A stretch of 64,000 nucleotides of DNA from Bradyrhizobium sp. Ce-3 (GTDB taxonomy: Bacteria; Pseudomonadota; Alphaproteobacteria; Rhizobiales; Xanthobacteraceae): positions 1 to 64,000 of the forward strand of contig NZ_BQUV01000011.1 of NCBI RefSeq assembly GCF_022835695.1, written 5' to 3'. Positions 18,189 through 27,575 of the stretch are shown here, in pieces (position 1 is the first letter of the stretch; the number at the start of each line of letters is the position of its first letter). Under the pieces are notes generated by a model that saw only the letters and a program-made list of their open reading frames with translations, did not search any database and had not been told where the DNA came from. The position numbers were made by a program, and so were the translations under genes.

Positions 18189-18234
18189 CCGCATTTCGCG
18201 GGTCCCGGATTTCGCTGCGCTGCATCCGGGCTAC
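18149..18234. repeat. Palindromic REP element overlapping a CDS end
   Basis: Starts GTAGCCCGGATG and ends with its complement CATCCGGGCTAC, with a second pair GCAATCCGGG/CCCGGATTTCGC inside. The same family is at 27309-27396, 33824-33910 and, one-armed, 55673-55703. Here it begins inside the FAD monooxygenase reading frame. Confidence 0.85.
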
Positions 18235-18249
18235 AATCGGTGCAAGCCG

Positions 18250-19371
18250 TCAGCGCGTCCCGAATGTGGTCTTGCCGAACAGCGCCTTCTGCGTCGACGG
18301 CTGCGAACGCCAATATTGCGGCGGCGCGCTCACCTCGCCGCCGAGCTCGGCGGCGGCGTGCCAACCCCAACGCGGGTCGTAGAGCATGCCGCGGGCGAGC
18401 GCGACCATGTCGGCCTTCCCCGACGTGACGATCTCCTCCGCCTGCTTCGCTTCGGTGATCAGGCCGACCGCCATCGTGGTGACGCCGGTCGCCTCCTTCA
18501 CCGCCTGTGCCGCCGGCACCTGGTAGCCCGGCCCGAGCGGAATCTTTTGCAGCGGCGAGACGCCGCCGGACGAGACGTCCATCCAGTCGACGCCGCGCTT
18601 CTTCAACTCCTTGGCAAACTCGATGGTCTGCGCGAGGTCCCAGGCTCCCTCGACCCAGTCGGTCGCCGACACCCGCATGCCGATCGGCTTGTGATCCGGG
18701 AATACCGCACGCACCGCGTCGAACACTTCCAGCGGAAAGCGCATGCGGTTTTCGAGCGAGCCGCCATAGCGGTCGGTGCGCTTGTTCGCGATCGGCGACA
18801 GGAACTGGTGCAGCAGATAGCCGTGCGCGCCGTGCAGCTCGAGCGCATCGATGCCGAGCCGGTCGGCGCGCTTCGCCGCCGCGACAAAGGCCTCGCGGAT
18901 TCGCTTCAGGCCGGCATCATCGAGCGCCAGCGGCGGTGCCTCGCCTTCCTTATGCGGGACCGCCGACGGGCCCACCGTCTGCCAGCCGCCGTCGGCAATC
19001 GGGATCAATTGCCCGCCCTCCCAGGGACGCTGGCTCGAGGCCTTGCGGCCGGCATGGGCGAGCTGCATGGCGACCGCCGCCTTCGAATGCTTGCGCACCG
19101 AGGCCAGGATCGGCTTCAGCGCCGCCTCATTGGCATCGCTATAGAGGCCGAGGCAGCCCGGCGTGATCCGCCCGATATCCTCGACATGCGTGGCCTCGAT
19201 GCAGAACATCGCGGCGCCCGACAGCGCCAGCATATTGATGTGTGTGAAGTGCCAATCATTGGCGGAGCCGTCGTCGGCCGAATACTGGCACATCGGCGAG
19301 ACCATGATCCGATTGGAGAGTTTCAAGCGGCGCAGCTCGATCGGGGAAAACAGGGTGCTCATGCGGGGCAT
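18250..19371 (-). CDS. NADH:flavin oxidoreductase, old yellow enzyme (YqjM/NamA type)
   Basis: A 373-residue FMN enzyme that reduces activated alkenes with NADPH. It shows the YqjM-type N-terminus (LFSPIELRRLKLSNRIMVSPMCQYSA, with the redox Cys in MCQYS), the substrate His pair in ELHGAHGYLLHQFLSP, the TDRYGGSLENR motif and MVALARGMLYDP near the C-terminus. Start is either 19371 or the in-frame ATG at 19362. It is convergent with the FAD monooxygenase, with a REP element between them. It may belong to the same detoxification region. Confidence 0.92.
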   Translation of the reverse strand: MPRMSTLFSPIELRRLKLSNRIMVSPMCQYSADDGSANDWHFTHINMLALSGAAMFCIEATHVEDIGRITPGCLGLYSDANEAALKPILASVRKHSKAAVAMQLAHAGRKASSQRPWEGGQLIPIADGGWQTVGPSAVPHKEGEAPPLALDDAGLKRIREAFVAAAKRADRLGIDALELHGAHGYLLHQFLSPIANKRTDRYGGSLENRMRFPLEVFDAVRAVFPDHKPIGMRVSATDWVEGAWDLAQTIEFAKELKKRGVDWMDVSSGGVSPLQKIPLGPGYQVPAAQAVKEATGVTTMAVGLITEAKQAEEIVTSGKADMVALARGMLYDPRWGWHAAAELGGEVSAPPQYWRSQPSTQKALFGKTTFGTR

Positions 19372-19519
19372 ATCCGGATCGGGGAAAGGGCGGGCTTAAG
19401 ATAGAGGCCGCGGCGGCGATCACCAACAGGCAGGAGCGGCGGAGAGGCCGGGACGCAGAGCAGCAATGCAGACACGGCCTCCGCTCACCCTCCCTGGAGG
19501 GGGAGGGTGAAGAGAAGCC

Positions 19520-20617
19520 TCACTCGACCAGCGTGAACTGCAACAGCAGATTGCGCTGGATCAAGGAGAAATTGTCGTCGGAGATCATGGTCAGCACGGT
19601 CTCGCCGTCTGCAGTGACATGGGCGTCGATGCCTTCCATGTTGTCGATCTCGTTGCCGAGATCGGCGTTGAAGATCGCGGGGCCGTCGACCACGGCGCCG
19701 GGCGCGATCTCGGACAGCACGAGGCGGCGGATGCGGATGCCGACGCCACCGATCCAGGAGAATTTCCGTTCCAGGATCAACAGATCGCCCGACGGCAACA
19801 GCACCGCGTCGCTGATATCGAAATTCTCGGTGCGGCGGACACTGAACTGGCCCGGCGTCTTGCCGCCGACCAGGAAGGCGATCAGATTGCCGCTCGCGTC
19901 GAGCCCACGTTCCGAGAATGCGATCAGGGTGCCGGCAAGTGGTAGCCCCTTCGGCACGAACACCAAGCCCTCGAGCCCCTTGTTGTTGGGAAGCTTGCGT
20001 GCCGCCGGCGGCAGCGGCACCACCTCGCCGCGCGAGCGGGTAAAGCCCTTGGCGAAATCGAAGCGCAGCACCTGGTTGACCCGCTCGAGCCCGACATAGG
20101 CGACCGAGCCGTCGAGCGCGAGCGATTCCGAATCGTACCAACCGCGCGTCGCGGTGATCGGCCTGCCATCAGCCCCGAGCAGCGGCGCCGCCTCGACATC
20201 GTCAACCCCGGCCATTTCCCGGCCGCGATAGACGATGCGGCCGGTGAACCAGCTGCCTTGGTCGCTGACCGCGATGAAGCGCTCGCCCTTGGCATCGAGC
20301 CTGAGCGCGGAGAGGCCGCCGAAGCCGGAGAACGACGAGGTCAGGATCAGGCCGCTGCGATATTCCAGCGCGCCGAACCGCGTCCGCGCACGATCGCGGA
20401 TGTCGAACGACGGCAGCGGCCGTGCCTTGACCTCGATCGAGACCGGTTCGTTGACGCGATAGGGGTTTGGCCGTCCGGCCGGTCTCGGCCCCGCCGGCGG
20501 CTGGGTCGCGCTCTGCGCCTGCGCGAGATTAGGCAACGCAAAACATGGCAGCGCCGCGGCCGACAGCCCCGCCGCCATATTTTGCAGGACATGGCGGCGG
20601 CTAACGGGTGAGCGCAT
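19520..20617 (-). CDS. Exported esterase-like phytase-family protein
   Basis: A 365-residue protein with a twin-arginine-style leader (SRRHVLQNMAAGLSAAALP, cleavage near AQA-QS). The mature part fits the 'esterase-like activity of phytase' beta-propeller family: ISDQGSWF-type motif (FIAVSDQGSWF), YDSESLALDG, NKGLEGLVF, and NEIDNMEGIDAH with acidic metal-binding residues. It starts 3 bp after the cobT stop and so is probably translated from the cobS-cobT transcript, though a role in cobalamin synthesis is not expected. Its substrate is unknown. Confidence 0.82.
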   Translation of the reverse strand: MRSPVSRRHVLQNMAAGLSAAALPCFALPNLAQAQSATQPPAGPRPAGRPNPYRVNEPVSIEVKARPLPSFDIRDRARTRFGALEYRSGLILTSSFSGFGGLSALRLDAKGERFIAVSDQGSWFTGRIVYRGREMAGVDDVEAAPLLGADGRPITATRGWYDSESLALDGSVAYVGLERVNQVLRFDFAKGFTRSRGEVVPLPPAARKLPNNKGLEGLVFVPKGLPLAGTLIAFSERGLDASGNLIAFLVGGKTPGQFSVRRTENFDISDAVLLPSGDLLILERKFSWIGGVGIRIRRLVLSEIAPGAVVDGPAIFNADLGNEIDNMEGIDAHVTADGETVLTMISDDNFSLIQRNLLLQFTLVE

Positions 20618-20620
20618 GTC

Positions 20621-22519
20621 TCACGAGTGGAGGCGGCGACGGGTGCCCTGCGCGGGCGCCGAGCCGTTGGTCTCGCTGAACAGCTCGGCGAGCTTCTCGG
20701 TGATGGCGCCGCCGAGCTCTTCGGCATCGACGATGGTGACGGCACGGCGGTAGTAGCGCGTGACGTCATGACCGATGCCGATCGCGATCAGTTCGACCGG
20801 CGAGCGGGTCTCGATCTCGTCGATGATGTGGCGCAGATGCCGCTCGAGATAGTTGCCGGGATTGACCGACAGCGTGGAGTCGTCGACCGGGGCGCCGTCG
20901 GAGATCATCATCAGGATGCGGCGCTGCTCGGGACGCGCGAGCAGGCGCTTGTGCGCCCAGTCGAGCGCCTCGCCGTCGATGTTCTCCTTGAGCAGGCCTT
21001 CGCGCATCATCAGGCCGAGATTTTTCCGCGCACGACGCCACGGCGCGTCGGCCGACTTGTAGATGATGTGCCTGAGATCGTTGAGGCGGCCCGGATTGGC
21101 CGGCTTGCCGGCGGCAAGCCACGCCTCGCGCGACTGCCCACCCTTCCAGGCGCGGGTGGTGAAGCCCAGGATCTCGACCTTGACGCCGCAACGCTCCAGC
21201 GTGCGCGCCAGGATGTCGGCGCAGGTGGCGGCAACCGTGATCGGACGGCCGCGCATCGAGCCGGAGTTATCCAGCAGCAGCGTCACCACGGTGTCGCGGA
21301 ACGTCGCCTCCTTCTCATGCATGAAGGACAGCGGGTGATAGGGATCGGTGACGACGCGCGACAGCCGCGCCGGATCGAGGATGCCCTCTTCGAGGTCGAA
21401 TTCCCAGGCGCGGTTCTGCTGCGCCATCAGCCGGCGCTGCAGGCGGTTGGCGAGCCGCGCCACGATGCCCTGCAGATGCGCAAGCTGCTTGTCGAGATAG
21501 GAGCGCAGCCGCTCCAGTTCGTCATGATCGCAGAGATCTTCGGCCGCAATCACCTCGTCGAACTTCGGCGCGAACGCATGATATTCCGGACCGCGCGGCT
21601 CGTTCTGGCCGCGTGAGTTCGGCCGCGTCGCCTCGCCCGGCGTCTCGTCGTCGCCGAGCTCGCCGTCGTCGAACGTGTCGGACGTGGAGGCCTGCGCGCT
21701 TTCCATCGCGCTTTCGCTCATCTCTTCCGCCGAGGTCTGGGCCTGGTCGGCGCTCATCTCCTGCGCGGCGTCGGAATCGGGCGAGCCCTCGGCACCGGAC
21801 TGATCGCTCTCGCCGTCCTGGTTCTCGTCCTGATCCTCGTCATCGTCGGAATCCATGTTGCGGTCGTCGCCGAGATCGAGCGCCGACAGCAGGTCATGGA
21901 CGAGGTCGCCGAACCTCGCCTGGTCCTCGGTGAAGCGGCTGAGCTGGTCGAGCCGCGAGCCGATCTTGTCCTCCAGCGTCGGACGCCAGAGATCGACCAT
22001 CTTCTTGGCGGCCGCGGGCGGCGCCATGCCGGTAAGGCGTTCGCGCACCAGCATCGCCAGCGCATCCGACAGCGGCGCATCGGCGCGGTCGGTGATCTCG
22101 TCGTACTTGCCGCGGTGGAAATGATCGTCGAGCATCGCGGTGAGGTTCTTGGCGACGCCGGACATCCGGCGCGAGCCGATCGCCTCGACGCGCGCCTGCT
22201 CGACCGCCTCGAACACGCCGCGCGCCTGCGGATTGCCCGGCATCAGCTTGCGATGCACCTTGGGATCGTGACAGGCGATCTTGAGCGCGATCGAATCGGC
22301 GTGGCCGCGCACGATCGCGGCATCGCGCTTGGTCATCTTGCGCGCCGGCTCCGGCAGCCGCGCCTTGCCGGGCGCAAGCCCCGGCCGCTCGGCGGCGAAG
22401 GAGACCTCGAGCTCCGGCTTCTTGGCGATCGCCTTCAGGCACGCCGACACCGAGCGCTTGAACGGCTCGGTCGGCGCTTCCTTCGATCCGGGACGGAATT
22501 TGATATTGGAGGTTGTCAT
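20621..22519 (-). CDS. cobT: Aerobic cobaltochelatase subunit CobT
   Basis: A 632-residue subunit of the CobNST chelatase, which inserts cobalt into hydrogenobyrinic acid a,c-diamide in the aerobic B12 pathway. The C-terminal von Willebrand A domain carries the MIDAS motif DNSGSMRG near residue 415. The middle (about residues 215-290) is a long acidic low-complexity stretch ([20 protein letters not shown]), typical of CobT. The start overlaps the GNAT stop by ATGA. CobS, the AAA+ partner, is one gene upstream; cobN is not in the window. Confidence 0.96.
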   Translation of the reverse strand: MTTSNIKFRPGSKEAPTEPFKRSVSACLKAIAKKPELEVSFAAERPGLAPGKARLPEPARKMTKRDAAIVRGHADSIALKIACHDPKVHRKLMPGNPQARGVFEAVEQARVEAIGSRRMSGVAKNLTAMLDDHFHRGKYDEITDRADAPLSDALAMLVRERLTGMAPPAAAKKMVDLWRPTLEDKIGSRLDQLSRFTEDQARFGDLVHDLLSALDLGDDRNMDSDDDEDQDENQDGESDQSGAEGSPDSDAAQEMSADQAQTSAEEMSESAMESAQASTSDTFDDGELGDDETPGEATRPNSRGQNEPRGPEYHAFAPKFDEVIAAEDLCDHDELERLRSYLDKQLAHLQGIVARLANRLQRRLMAQQNRAWEFDLEEGILDPARLSRVVTDPYHPLSFMHEKEATFRDTVVTLLLDNSGSMRGRPITVAATCADILARTLERCGVKVEILGFTTRAWKGGQSREAWLAAGKPANPGRLNDLRHIIYKSADAPWRRARKNLGLMMREGLLKENIDGEALDWAHKRLLARPEQRRILMMISDGAPVDDSTLSVNPGNYLERHLRHIIDEIETRSPVELIAIGIGHDVTRYYRRAVTIVDAEELGGAITEKLAELFSETNGSAPAQGTRRRLHS

Positions 22520-22926
22520 AGTGATTTCGTAAACCAGTGGCGCGTGACGCCGCCGGGATACCCCTCAATCGAACCGAACTCTTCATATCCATTGGCGCGG
22601 TAGAAGCCCGGCGCCTGGAAGCTCATCGTATCCAGATAGGATCGCGTCGCTCCGAAGCGCCGCGCCTCGTCTTCGATCGCCTTGATCAGCTTGGCGCCAA
22701 AGCCCTTGTTGCGAAACTTCTGCTCCATCCAGAACAGCTGGATGAACAACACCGCGGTCCAGACCTCGCCGACGACGCCGCCGACGATCTCGTCGCCTTG
22801 CCGCAGCGAGATGGCGAAGCGCTTGTACTTCTGCTTCCCCATCTTCTCGTTGTTGTAGCGGAGCAATCCGCCGAGCACCGCCTTCTTCGTCTGTGTGACT
22901 GTGCGCTCGACGGAGATTTTCGGCAT
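22516..22926 (-). CDS. GNAT family N-acetyltransferase between cobS and cobT
   Basis: A 136-residue acetyltransferase-like protein. The acetyl-CoA region reads [20 protein letters not shown], with the R-x-x-G-x-G/A loop (RNKGFG), then [20 protein letters not shown], the usual GNAT C-terminal motif. It is 3 bp after cobS and overlaps cobT by 4 bases, so it is translationally coupled to both. Substrate unknown; placement hints at a link to cobalamin synthesis or simply to a shared transcript. Confidence 0.85.
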   Translation of the reverse strand: MPKISVERTVTQTKKAVLGGLLRYNNEKMGKQKYKRFAISLRQGDEIVGGVVGEVWTAVLFIQLFWMEQKFRNKGFGAKLIKAIEDEARRFGATRSYLDTMSFQAPGFYRANGYEEFGSIEGYPGGVTRHWFTKSL

Positions 22927-22929
22927 GGA

Positions 22930-23928
22930 CTAGCTGAGCGCCACGTTGACCGAGGATTCCGGCAGCTCGACGTTGAAGCAGCGCTGGTAGAACTCGGCAA
23001 CCAGCGGCCGCTCCAGCTCGTCACACTTGTTGAGGAAGGTGACGCGGAACGCGAAGCCGATATCGCTGAAGATGTCGGCGTTCTCGGCCCAGGTGATCAC
23101 CGTCCGCGGGCTCATCACCGTCGACAGGTCGCCATTGGCGAAGGCGTTGCGGGTGAGATCCGCAAGCCGCACCATCTTGTTGACGATGTCGCGGCCCTCC
23201 TGCGTGCGGTAGTGCTTCGCCTTGGCCAGCACGATCTCGACTTCCTCGTCATGGGCGAGGTAGTTCAGCGTGGTGACGATCGACCAGCGGTCCATCTGGC
23301 CCTGGTTGATCTGCTGGGTGCCGTGATAGAGGCCCGAGGTGTCGCCGAGGCCGACCGTGTTCGCGGTCGAGAACAGGCGGAACGCCGGATGCGGCTTGAT
23401 CACCTTGTTCTGGTCGAGCAGCGTCAGCCGGCCGGAGACTTCCAGCACGCGCTGGATCACGAACATCACGTCCGGGCGGCCGGCGTCGTATTCGTCGAAC
23501 ACCAGCGCGATATTGTGCTGCAACGCCCAGGGCAGGATGCCGTCGCGGAATTCGGTAACCTGCTTGCCGTCCTTGACCACGATGGCGTCCTTGCCGACAA
23601 GATCGATACGGCTGATGTGGCTGTCGAGGTTGACGCGGACGCAGGGCCAGTTGAGCCGGGCCGCAACCTGCTCGATGTGGGTCGACTTGCCGGTGCCGTG
23701 ATAGCCGGTGACCATCACGCGGCGGTTCTTGGCAAAGCCGGCGAGGATCGCGAGCGTGGTGGCGCGGTCGAAGCGATAGTCGCTATCGACTTCCGGCACA
23801 TGCGGATCGACTTCGGAATAGGCGGGAACTTCCAGATCGCTATCGATCCCGAAGACCTGCCGAACCGAAACCTTCATGTCGGGCAAACCGACGGGTTCTT
23901 GCGCTTTGGTCTGGACGGCCGTCGTCAT
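22930..23928 (-). CDS. cobS: Aerobic cobaltochelatase subunit CobS
   Basis: A 332-residue AAA+ ATPase of the MoxR/CobS group. Walker A is GYHGTGKST near residues 75-83, followed by the CobS-specific [19 protein letters not shown]; Walker B is [14 protein letters not shown]. It drives cobalt insertion with CobT and CobN. GGAGG lies 4 nt before the ATG. It heads the operon cobS-GNAT-cobT-phytase-like protein; the 291-bp region upstream, shared with the divergent DedA gene, should hold its promoter. Confidence 0.96.
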   Translation of the reverse strand: MTTAVQTKAQEPVGLPDMKVSVRQVFGIDSDLEVPAYSEVDPHVPEVDSDYRFDRATTLAILAGFAKNRRVMVTGYHGTGKSTHIEQVAARLNWPCVRVNLDSHISRIDLVGKDAIVVKDGKQVTEFRDGILPWALQHNIALVFDEYDAGRPDVMFVIQRVLEVSGRLTLLDQNKVIKPHPAFRLFSTANTVGLGDTSGLYHGTQQINQGQMDRWSIVTTLNYLAHDEEVEIVLAKAKHYRTQEGRDIVNKMVRLADLTRNAFANGDLSTVMSPRTVITWAENADIFSDIGFAFRVTFLNKCDELERPLVAEFYQRCFNVELPESSVNVALS

Positions 23929-24219
23929 TCATCCTCCGAGGTCCCGGGCATTCCCGAAACCAGATTTAGGTCATTTGGCTGCGGATGGGGTGCTACGCAC
24001 GAGCCTAGCAGAGAGCATCGGCCGGCAGAAGCCCACTGGCAAATCAAAGTTCCGTTGTTGTATCATTAAGATAGGCGCGAAACTCGATTTTTGGAAGGCT
24101 GCTCTGCAAATCTCGCCGTACTTTCGCCGCAGCCCCGTTGCGGCCTGTCCGCAGGCACTTTTCAGCCCGGCGAGGAGTTGTTAGCTCTCGGACCTGTTTC
24201 ATCGTCATCCAGGAATTCT

Positions 24220-24882
24220 GTGACTTCATTCCTTGACCCATTGATCGCGTTCGTTTCGGCCCATGCCTGGCTCGCCTATCTGACGCTGTTCCTGGCCGCG
24301 CTGCTGGAGGCAGTGCCGGTGGTGGGTTCCCTGGTGCCGGGCTCGACCATCATCCTGGCGCTGAGCGCGCTGGTGCCGGGCGGCGAATTGAAGCTCGCGC
24401 CGGTGCTGGCCGCCGCGGCCTGTGGCGCAATGCTCGGTGACGGCACCGCCTATCTGATCGGCTATCGCAGCCAGCGCGAGATCCTGTCGGCCTGGCCGCT
24501 TTCCAACTACCCGCGCGTGGTCGCGCAGAGCGAGGCCTTCTTCAACCGCTGGGGCGTGCTCGCGGTGTTCTTCGCCCGCTTCGTGCCGCCGATCCGCGCC
24601 TTCGTGCCGATCACCGCCGGCGCGCTCGACATGCCGCCGGCGCGGTTCTACGCGATCAACATCCCCGCGATCCTGCTCTGGGCGCCGGCGCATGTGCTGC
24701 CTGGCGTGCTCGCGGTCACCGCGCTGCACGACTATGCCGGCCTGCCGCATCACCAGCATGTCGGCAAACATCTCTGGATGTTCGCTGTCGCAGGCGCCGC
24801 CGTCATCCTCGCGCTCGCGGTCTGGACCATCCGCCGCCGCCATGGCGGCGGCCTGATCGAACCGGCCAAACCTGCGAAATAG
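24220..24882 (+). CDS. DedA family (SNARE-associated) membrane protein
   Basis: A 220-residue integral membrane protein with the DedA signatures: E.VPVVGSLVPGSTIILALSAL, GDGTAYLIGY, and FARFVPPIRAFVPITAGALDMP. Family members act as lipid scramblases or flippases (for example of undecaprenyl phosphate or phosphatidylethanolamine) and need the proton motive force. The start is taken as GTG 24220 with AGGA 5 nt upstream; longer versions would add an unrelated N-terminus. It is convergent with the citrate synthase-like gene with a 16-bp gap. Confidence 0.88.
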   Translation: MTSFLDPLIAFVSAHAWLAYLTLFLAALLEAVPVVGSLVPGSTIILALSALVPGGELKLAPVLAAAACGAMLGDGTAYLIGYRSQREILSAWPLSNYPRVVAQSEAFFNRWGVLAVFFARFVPPIRAFVPITAGALDMPPARFYAINIPAILLWAPAHVLPGVLAVTALHDYAGLPHHQHVGKHLWMFAVAGAAVILALAVWTIRRRHGGGLIEPAKPAK

Positions 24883-24898
24883 GCCTGCAAAATAAGGG

Positions 24899-26122
24899 CT
24901 AGATGCTGTTGGTCGAGCCGGCGCGCCCGGGCGCCGGACCGACATAGCGCGCGCGGGGCCTGATCAGCTTGCCGAGCTGAAGCTGCTCGCTGGCATGCGC
25001 GATCCAGCCGACGCTGCGTGCCATTGCAAACAGCGCGAGCTCGCTGCCTGCCGGCATCCGCAGGGCATGCACCAGCACTGCCAGCGCGTAATCGATGTTG
25101 ACGAATTCGCCGGTGGCTTCCGCGATCCGCTCCGGCACCTCGCGGGTGAATTTGCGCGGCGCGCCGGCCCGCGTCAGCGCCTCGAGCAGCGAGATCGCGC
25201 GCGGATCGCCCTTCTTGTAGACGCCGTGCCCGAAGCCGGCGAAGCGCTCGCCGAGCGCGACGCGCTCGCGGACGACAGGCGCGACATCATTGTCGAGCAT
25301 CGTCTTGACCAGGCGCGAGGCGAGCACGCCGGCGCCGCCATGCATCGGCCCCTTCAGCGCGACGAGACCCGCGATCACGGCGTCGTACAGATTGAGCCCG
25401 GTCGATGCCGCGCAGCGCGCGGTGAAGGTCGAGGCGTTCAATTCATGATCGGCGAGCAGCACCAGCGCGCGACGGATCAGGTCGGGCGCGTGCTTGTTGT
25501 CCGGCGTCCAGACCCGCGCCACCTGCTCATGCAGCGGCGCGGCCGACGGTACGGCGTTCAGCATGGTCGCAACCAGCAGCCGCAGGATGCGGCCGCCGAC
25601 CATCGCGCGGCCATCGGGCGCGCGGGTGAAGGCGCCGGGATCGGCGCTTGCGGCGAGCGCCATCACCGCGACGGTGCGGTCGATCGGCTGGGCGCGGCAC
25701 GCGGCTTCGGCGATCGCGCGCATCTCGTCGGAGACATGCGGACAATTATCCGGCGCGAACGGATCGACGCCGGTGACGTCCCACAGCAGCGTCGCGGTGT
25801 GCTCCAGCGTGTCGCGCTGGGCGAGCTCGACGCAGTTGACGCCGCGATAGATCGGGCCCTGCTCGGTGATGGTTGCGATCGCCGAATCCATCACCGGCAG
25901 ATCGGCATCGAAATTGCGGAAGCCGCGCGGCTCCGGCGACGGCACGCGGCGCTCCTTCAGGCCCCTGATGTCCTCGGCGCGGTAGCGATGGCTGCGCGAA
26001 TCCGGCGACGGCTCGGAGCGGATCAGCCCGCGGCTGACATAGGCGTAGAGGGTCGCCGGCGAGATCGCGAGTTCGGCGGCGGCCTCGCGGGCGGAGAGGT
26101 AAAGCTCGGCGGATTTTTTCAT
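24899..26122 (-). CDS. Citrate synthase paralogue with N-terminal helix-turn-helix domain
   Basis: A 407-residue protein. Residues about 7-60 form a MerR/excisionase-type helix-turn-helix (YLSAREAAAELAISPATLYA, then HRYRAEDIRGLKERR). The rest is a citrate synthase fold with His226 (ADHELNAST), His261 (GPMHGG), His299 (GFGH) and Asp344 (VNIDYA) in the catalytic positions; the Arg usually after His299 is Gly. It is known as a subfamily of citrate synthase-like proteins in alphaproteobacteria, but its role is unclear. It may be a metabolite-sensing regulator or a bifunctional enzyme. It is divergent from a second paralogue across a 76-bp gap with strong palindromes. Confidence 0.85.
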   Translation of the reverse strand: MKKSAELYLSAREAAAELAISPATLYAYVSRGLIRSEPSPDSRSHRYRAEDIRGLKERRVPSPEPRGFRNFDADLPVMDSAIATITEQGPIYRGVNCVELAQRDTLEHTATLLWDVTGVDPFAPDNCPHVSDEMRAIAEAACRAQPIDRTVAVMALAASADPGAFTRAPDGRAMVGGRILRLLVATMLNAVPSAAPLHEQVARVWTPDNKHAPDLIRRALVLLADHELNASTFTARCAASTGLNLYDAVIAGLVALKGPMHGGAGVLASRLVKTMLDNDVAPVVRERVALGERFAGFGHGVYKKGDPRAISLLEALTRAGAPRKFTREVPERIAEATGEFVNIDYALAVLVHALRMPAGSELALFAMARSVGWIAHASEQLQLGKLIRPRARYVGPAPGRAGSTNSI

Positions 26123-26123
26123 A

Positions 26124-26150
26124 TTGATTTATATAATCAAGATTGATCAA
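26124..26150. promoter_or_regulatory. Palindromes in the divergent citrate synthase promoter
   Basis: TTGATT-TATAT-AATCAA (26124-26140) and TTGATCAA (26143-26150) lie in the 76-bp gap between the two divergent citrate synthase genes. They share the half-site TTGAT. They are natural targets for the helix-turn-helix domain of the leftward protein, which begins 2 bp away. Binding is inferred. Confidence 0.55.
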
Positions 26151-26198
26151 CTCGTCGAGAGGTCCGACCTTGCAGGCGTGAAGCAAGGAGATCGGGCC

Positions 26199-27293
26199 AT
26201 GAACATGATTCTCACCAAGAGCCAGATCGGTCTGGACGGCGTTCCCGCCGCCGAGACCGTGTTGAGCCATGTCGACGGCGAGCGCGGCGAGCTGATCATC
26301 GCCGGCGAGCACGTCGCCAGGCTCGCGGGCAAGTCGAGCTTCGAGGGTGTCACCGCGCGGCTGTGGAACGGCGCCACCGGCAAGGCGCTGAGCGAGGCCA
26401 ATGTCCGCGCCAGCCTCGGCGCCGCCCGCGAACGCGCCTTCGCCCGGCTGCCGGACCTGCTGCCGGCGACGCGCGGCATGTCTGTTGTCGACGGCTTCCG
26501 CGCCGCGATCGCCGGCCTCCGCGGCGAGAACGGGCTCGAGCACGAGGCGACCATTGTCGGTGCCTTCCCGGTGATCGCGGGTGCCCTGGTGCAGCGCGCG
26601 AAGGGCAATAACCCGATCGCGCCGGATCCGAATGCCAGCCACGCCGCCGACACGCTGCGGATGCTGCTCGGCCGCAAGGCCGCGCCGCGCGAGGTCGCAG
26701 CCCTCGACGCCTATCTCGTCACGGTCTGCGACCACGGCATGAATGCCTCGACCTTCACGACGCGGGTGATCGCCTCGACCCAGGCCGATCTGTTCGCGGC
26801 GATCACCGGCGGCTATTGCGCGCTGACCGGTCCGCTGCACGGCGGCGCGCCGGAGCCGGTGCTGGAAATGCTGGACGCGATCGGCACGCGCGAGCGCATC
26901 CAGCCCTGGGTCGACGGCGCGCTGGCGCATGGCGAGCGGCTAATGGGGTTCGGTCATCGCGTCTATCGCGTGCGCGACCCGCGCGCCGACGTGCTGAAGC
27001 TCGCGATCGAGCGCCTCGAGGCCAACGGCGCCGACCTGCCGTTCGCCGGCGAGGTCGAGGCCTATATCCGGCAAGCGCTGCGAAAGAAGAACCCGGAGCG
27101 GCCGCTGGAGACCAATGTCGAGTTCTTCACCGCGATCCTGCTCGATGCGTTGCAGATCCCGCGGCAGGCGTTCACGCCGATCTTCGCGGTGGCCCGCGCC
27201 GCCGGCTGGACCGCGCACGCCCTCGAGCAGCGGCGCACCGGACGGCTGATCCGGCCGAGCTCGTCCTATGTCGGCGCGGTGCCGAAGGATTGA
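26199..27293 (+). CDS. Citrate synthase/methylcitrate synthase paralogue with Glu in place of the catalytic Asp
   Basis: A 364-residue citrate synthase-family protein without the DNA-binding domain. Catalytic histidines are present: His179 (VCDHGMNAST), His214 (GPLHGG) and His253 (GFGHRVY). The third catalytic residue, Asp in NVDFYS of classical enzymes, is Glu308 here (TNVEFFTAIL). The ATG at 26199 has AAGGAG 9 nt upstream; an upstream in-frame start lies inside the operator. Activity toward oxaloacetate is therefore uncertain. It is divergent from the helix-turn-helix paralogue and probably acts with it. Confidence 0.88.
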   Translation: MNMILTKSQIGLDGVPAAETVLSHVDGERGELIIAGEHVARLAGKSSFEGVTARLWNGATGKALSEANVRASLGAARERAFARLPDLLPATRGMSVVDGFRAAIAGLRGENGLEHEATIVGAFPVIAGALVQRAKGNNPIAPDPNASHAADTLRMLLGRKAAPREVAALDAYLVTVCDHGMNASTFTTRVIASTQADLFAAITGGYCALTGPLHGGAPEPVLEMLDAIGTRERIQPWVDGALAHGERLMGFGHRVYRVRDPRADVLKLAIERLEANGADLPFAGEVEAYIRQALRKKNPERPLETNVEFFTAILLDALQIPRQAFTPIFAVARAAGWTAHALEQRRTGRLIRPSSSYVGAVPKD

Positions 27294-27308
27294 GGCTCGC
27301 CAGAAACC

Positions 27309-27396
27309 GTAGCCCGGATGGAGCGCAGCGAAATCCGGGAGCGGTGTGACCGTGGATGGAAGAGCCCCGGATAGCGCTGCGCTCCACCCGGGCTAC
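27309..27396. repeat. Palindromic REP element
   Basis: Same family as 18149-18234: GTAGCCCGGATG at one end and its near-complement at the other, with AAATCCGGG inside. It fills the gap downstream of the citrate synthase gene. A second unrelated inverted repeat (CCTTCCCCCTGAAAGGGGGA to CCTCCCCTTTTCAAGGGGAG, about 27408-27535) follows it directly. Confidence 0.8.
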
Positions 27397-27575
27397 GAAG
27401 CCTCTTCTCCTTCCCCCTGAAAGGGGGAAGGTCGGGATGGGGTCAGCCGCGGGCGACCGTGTTTGTGGAGAGACCGGATCCCCACCCGCTTTGCACTAAC
27501 GAGCAAAGCGACCTCCCCTTTTCAAGGGGAGGTGCGAAACGAGACATCATCGCGCAGGGCGACGGGCGCGAGCGC

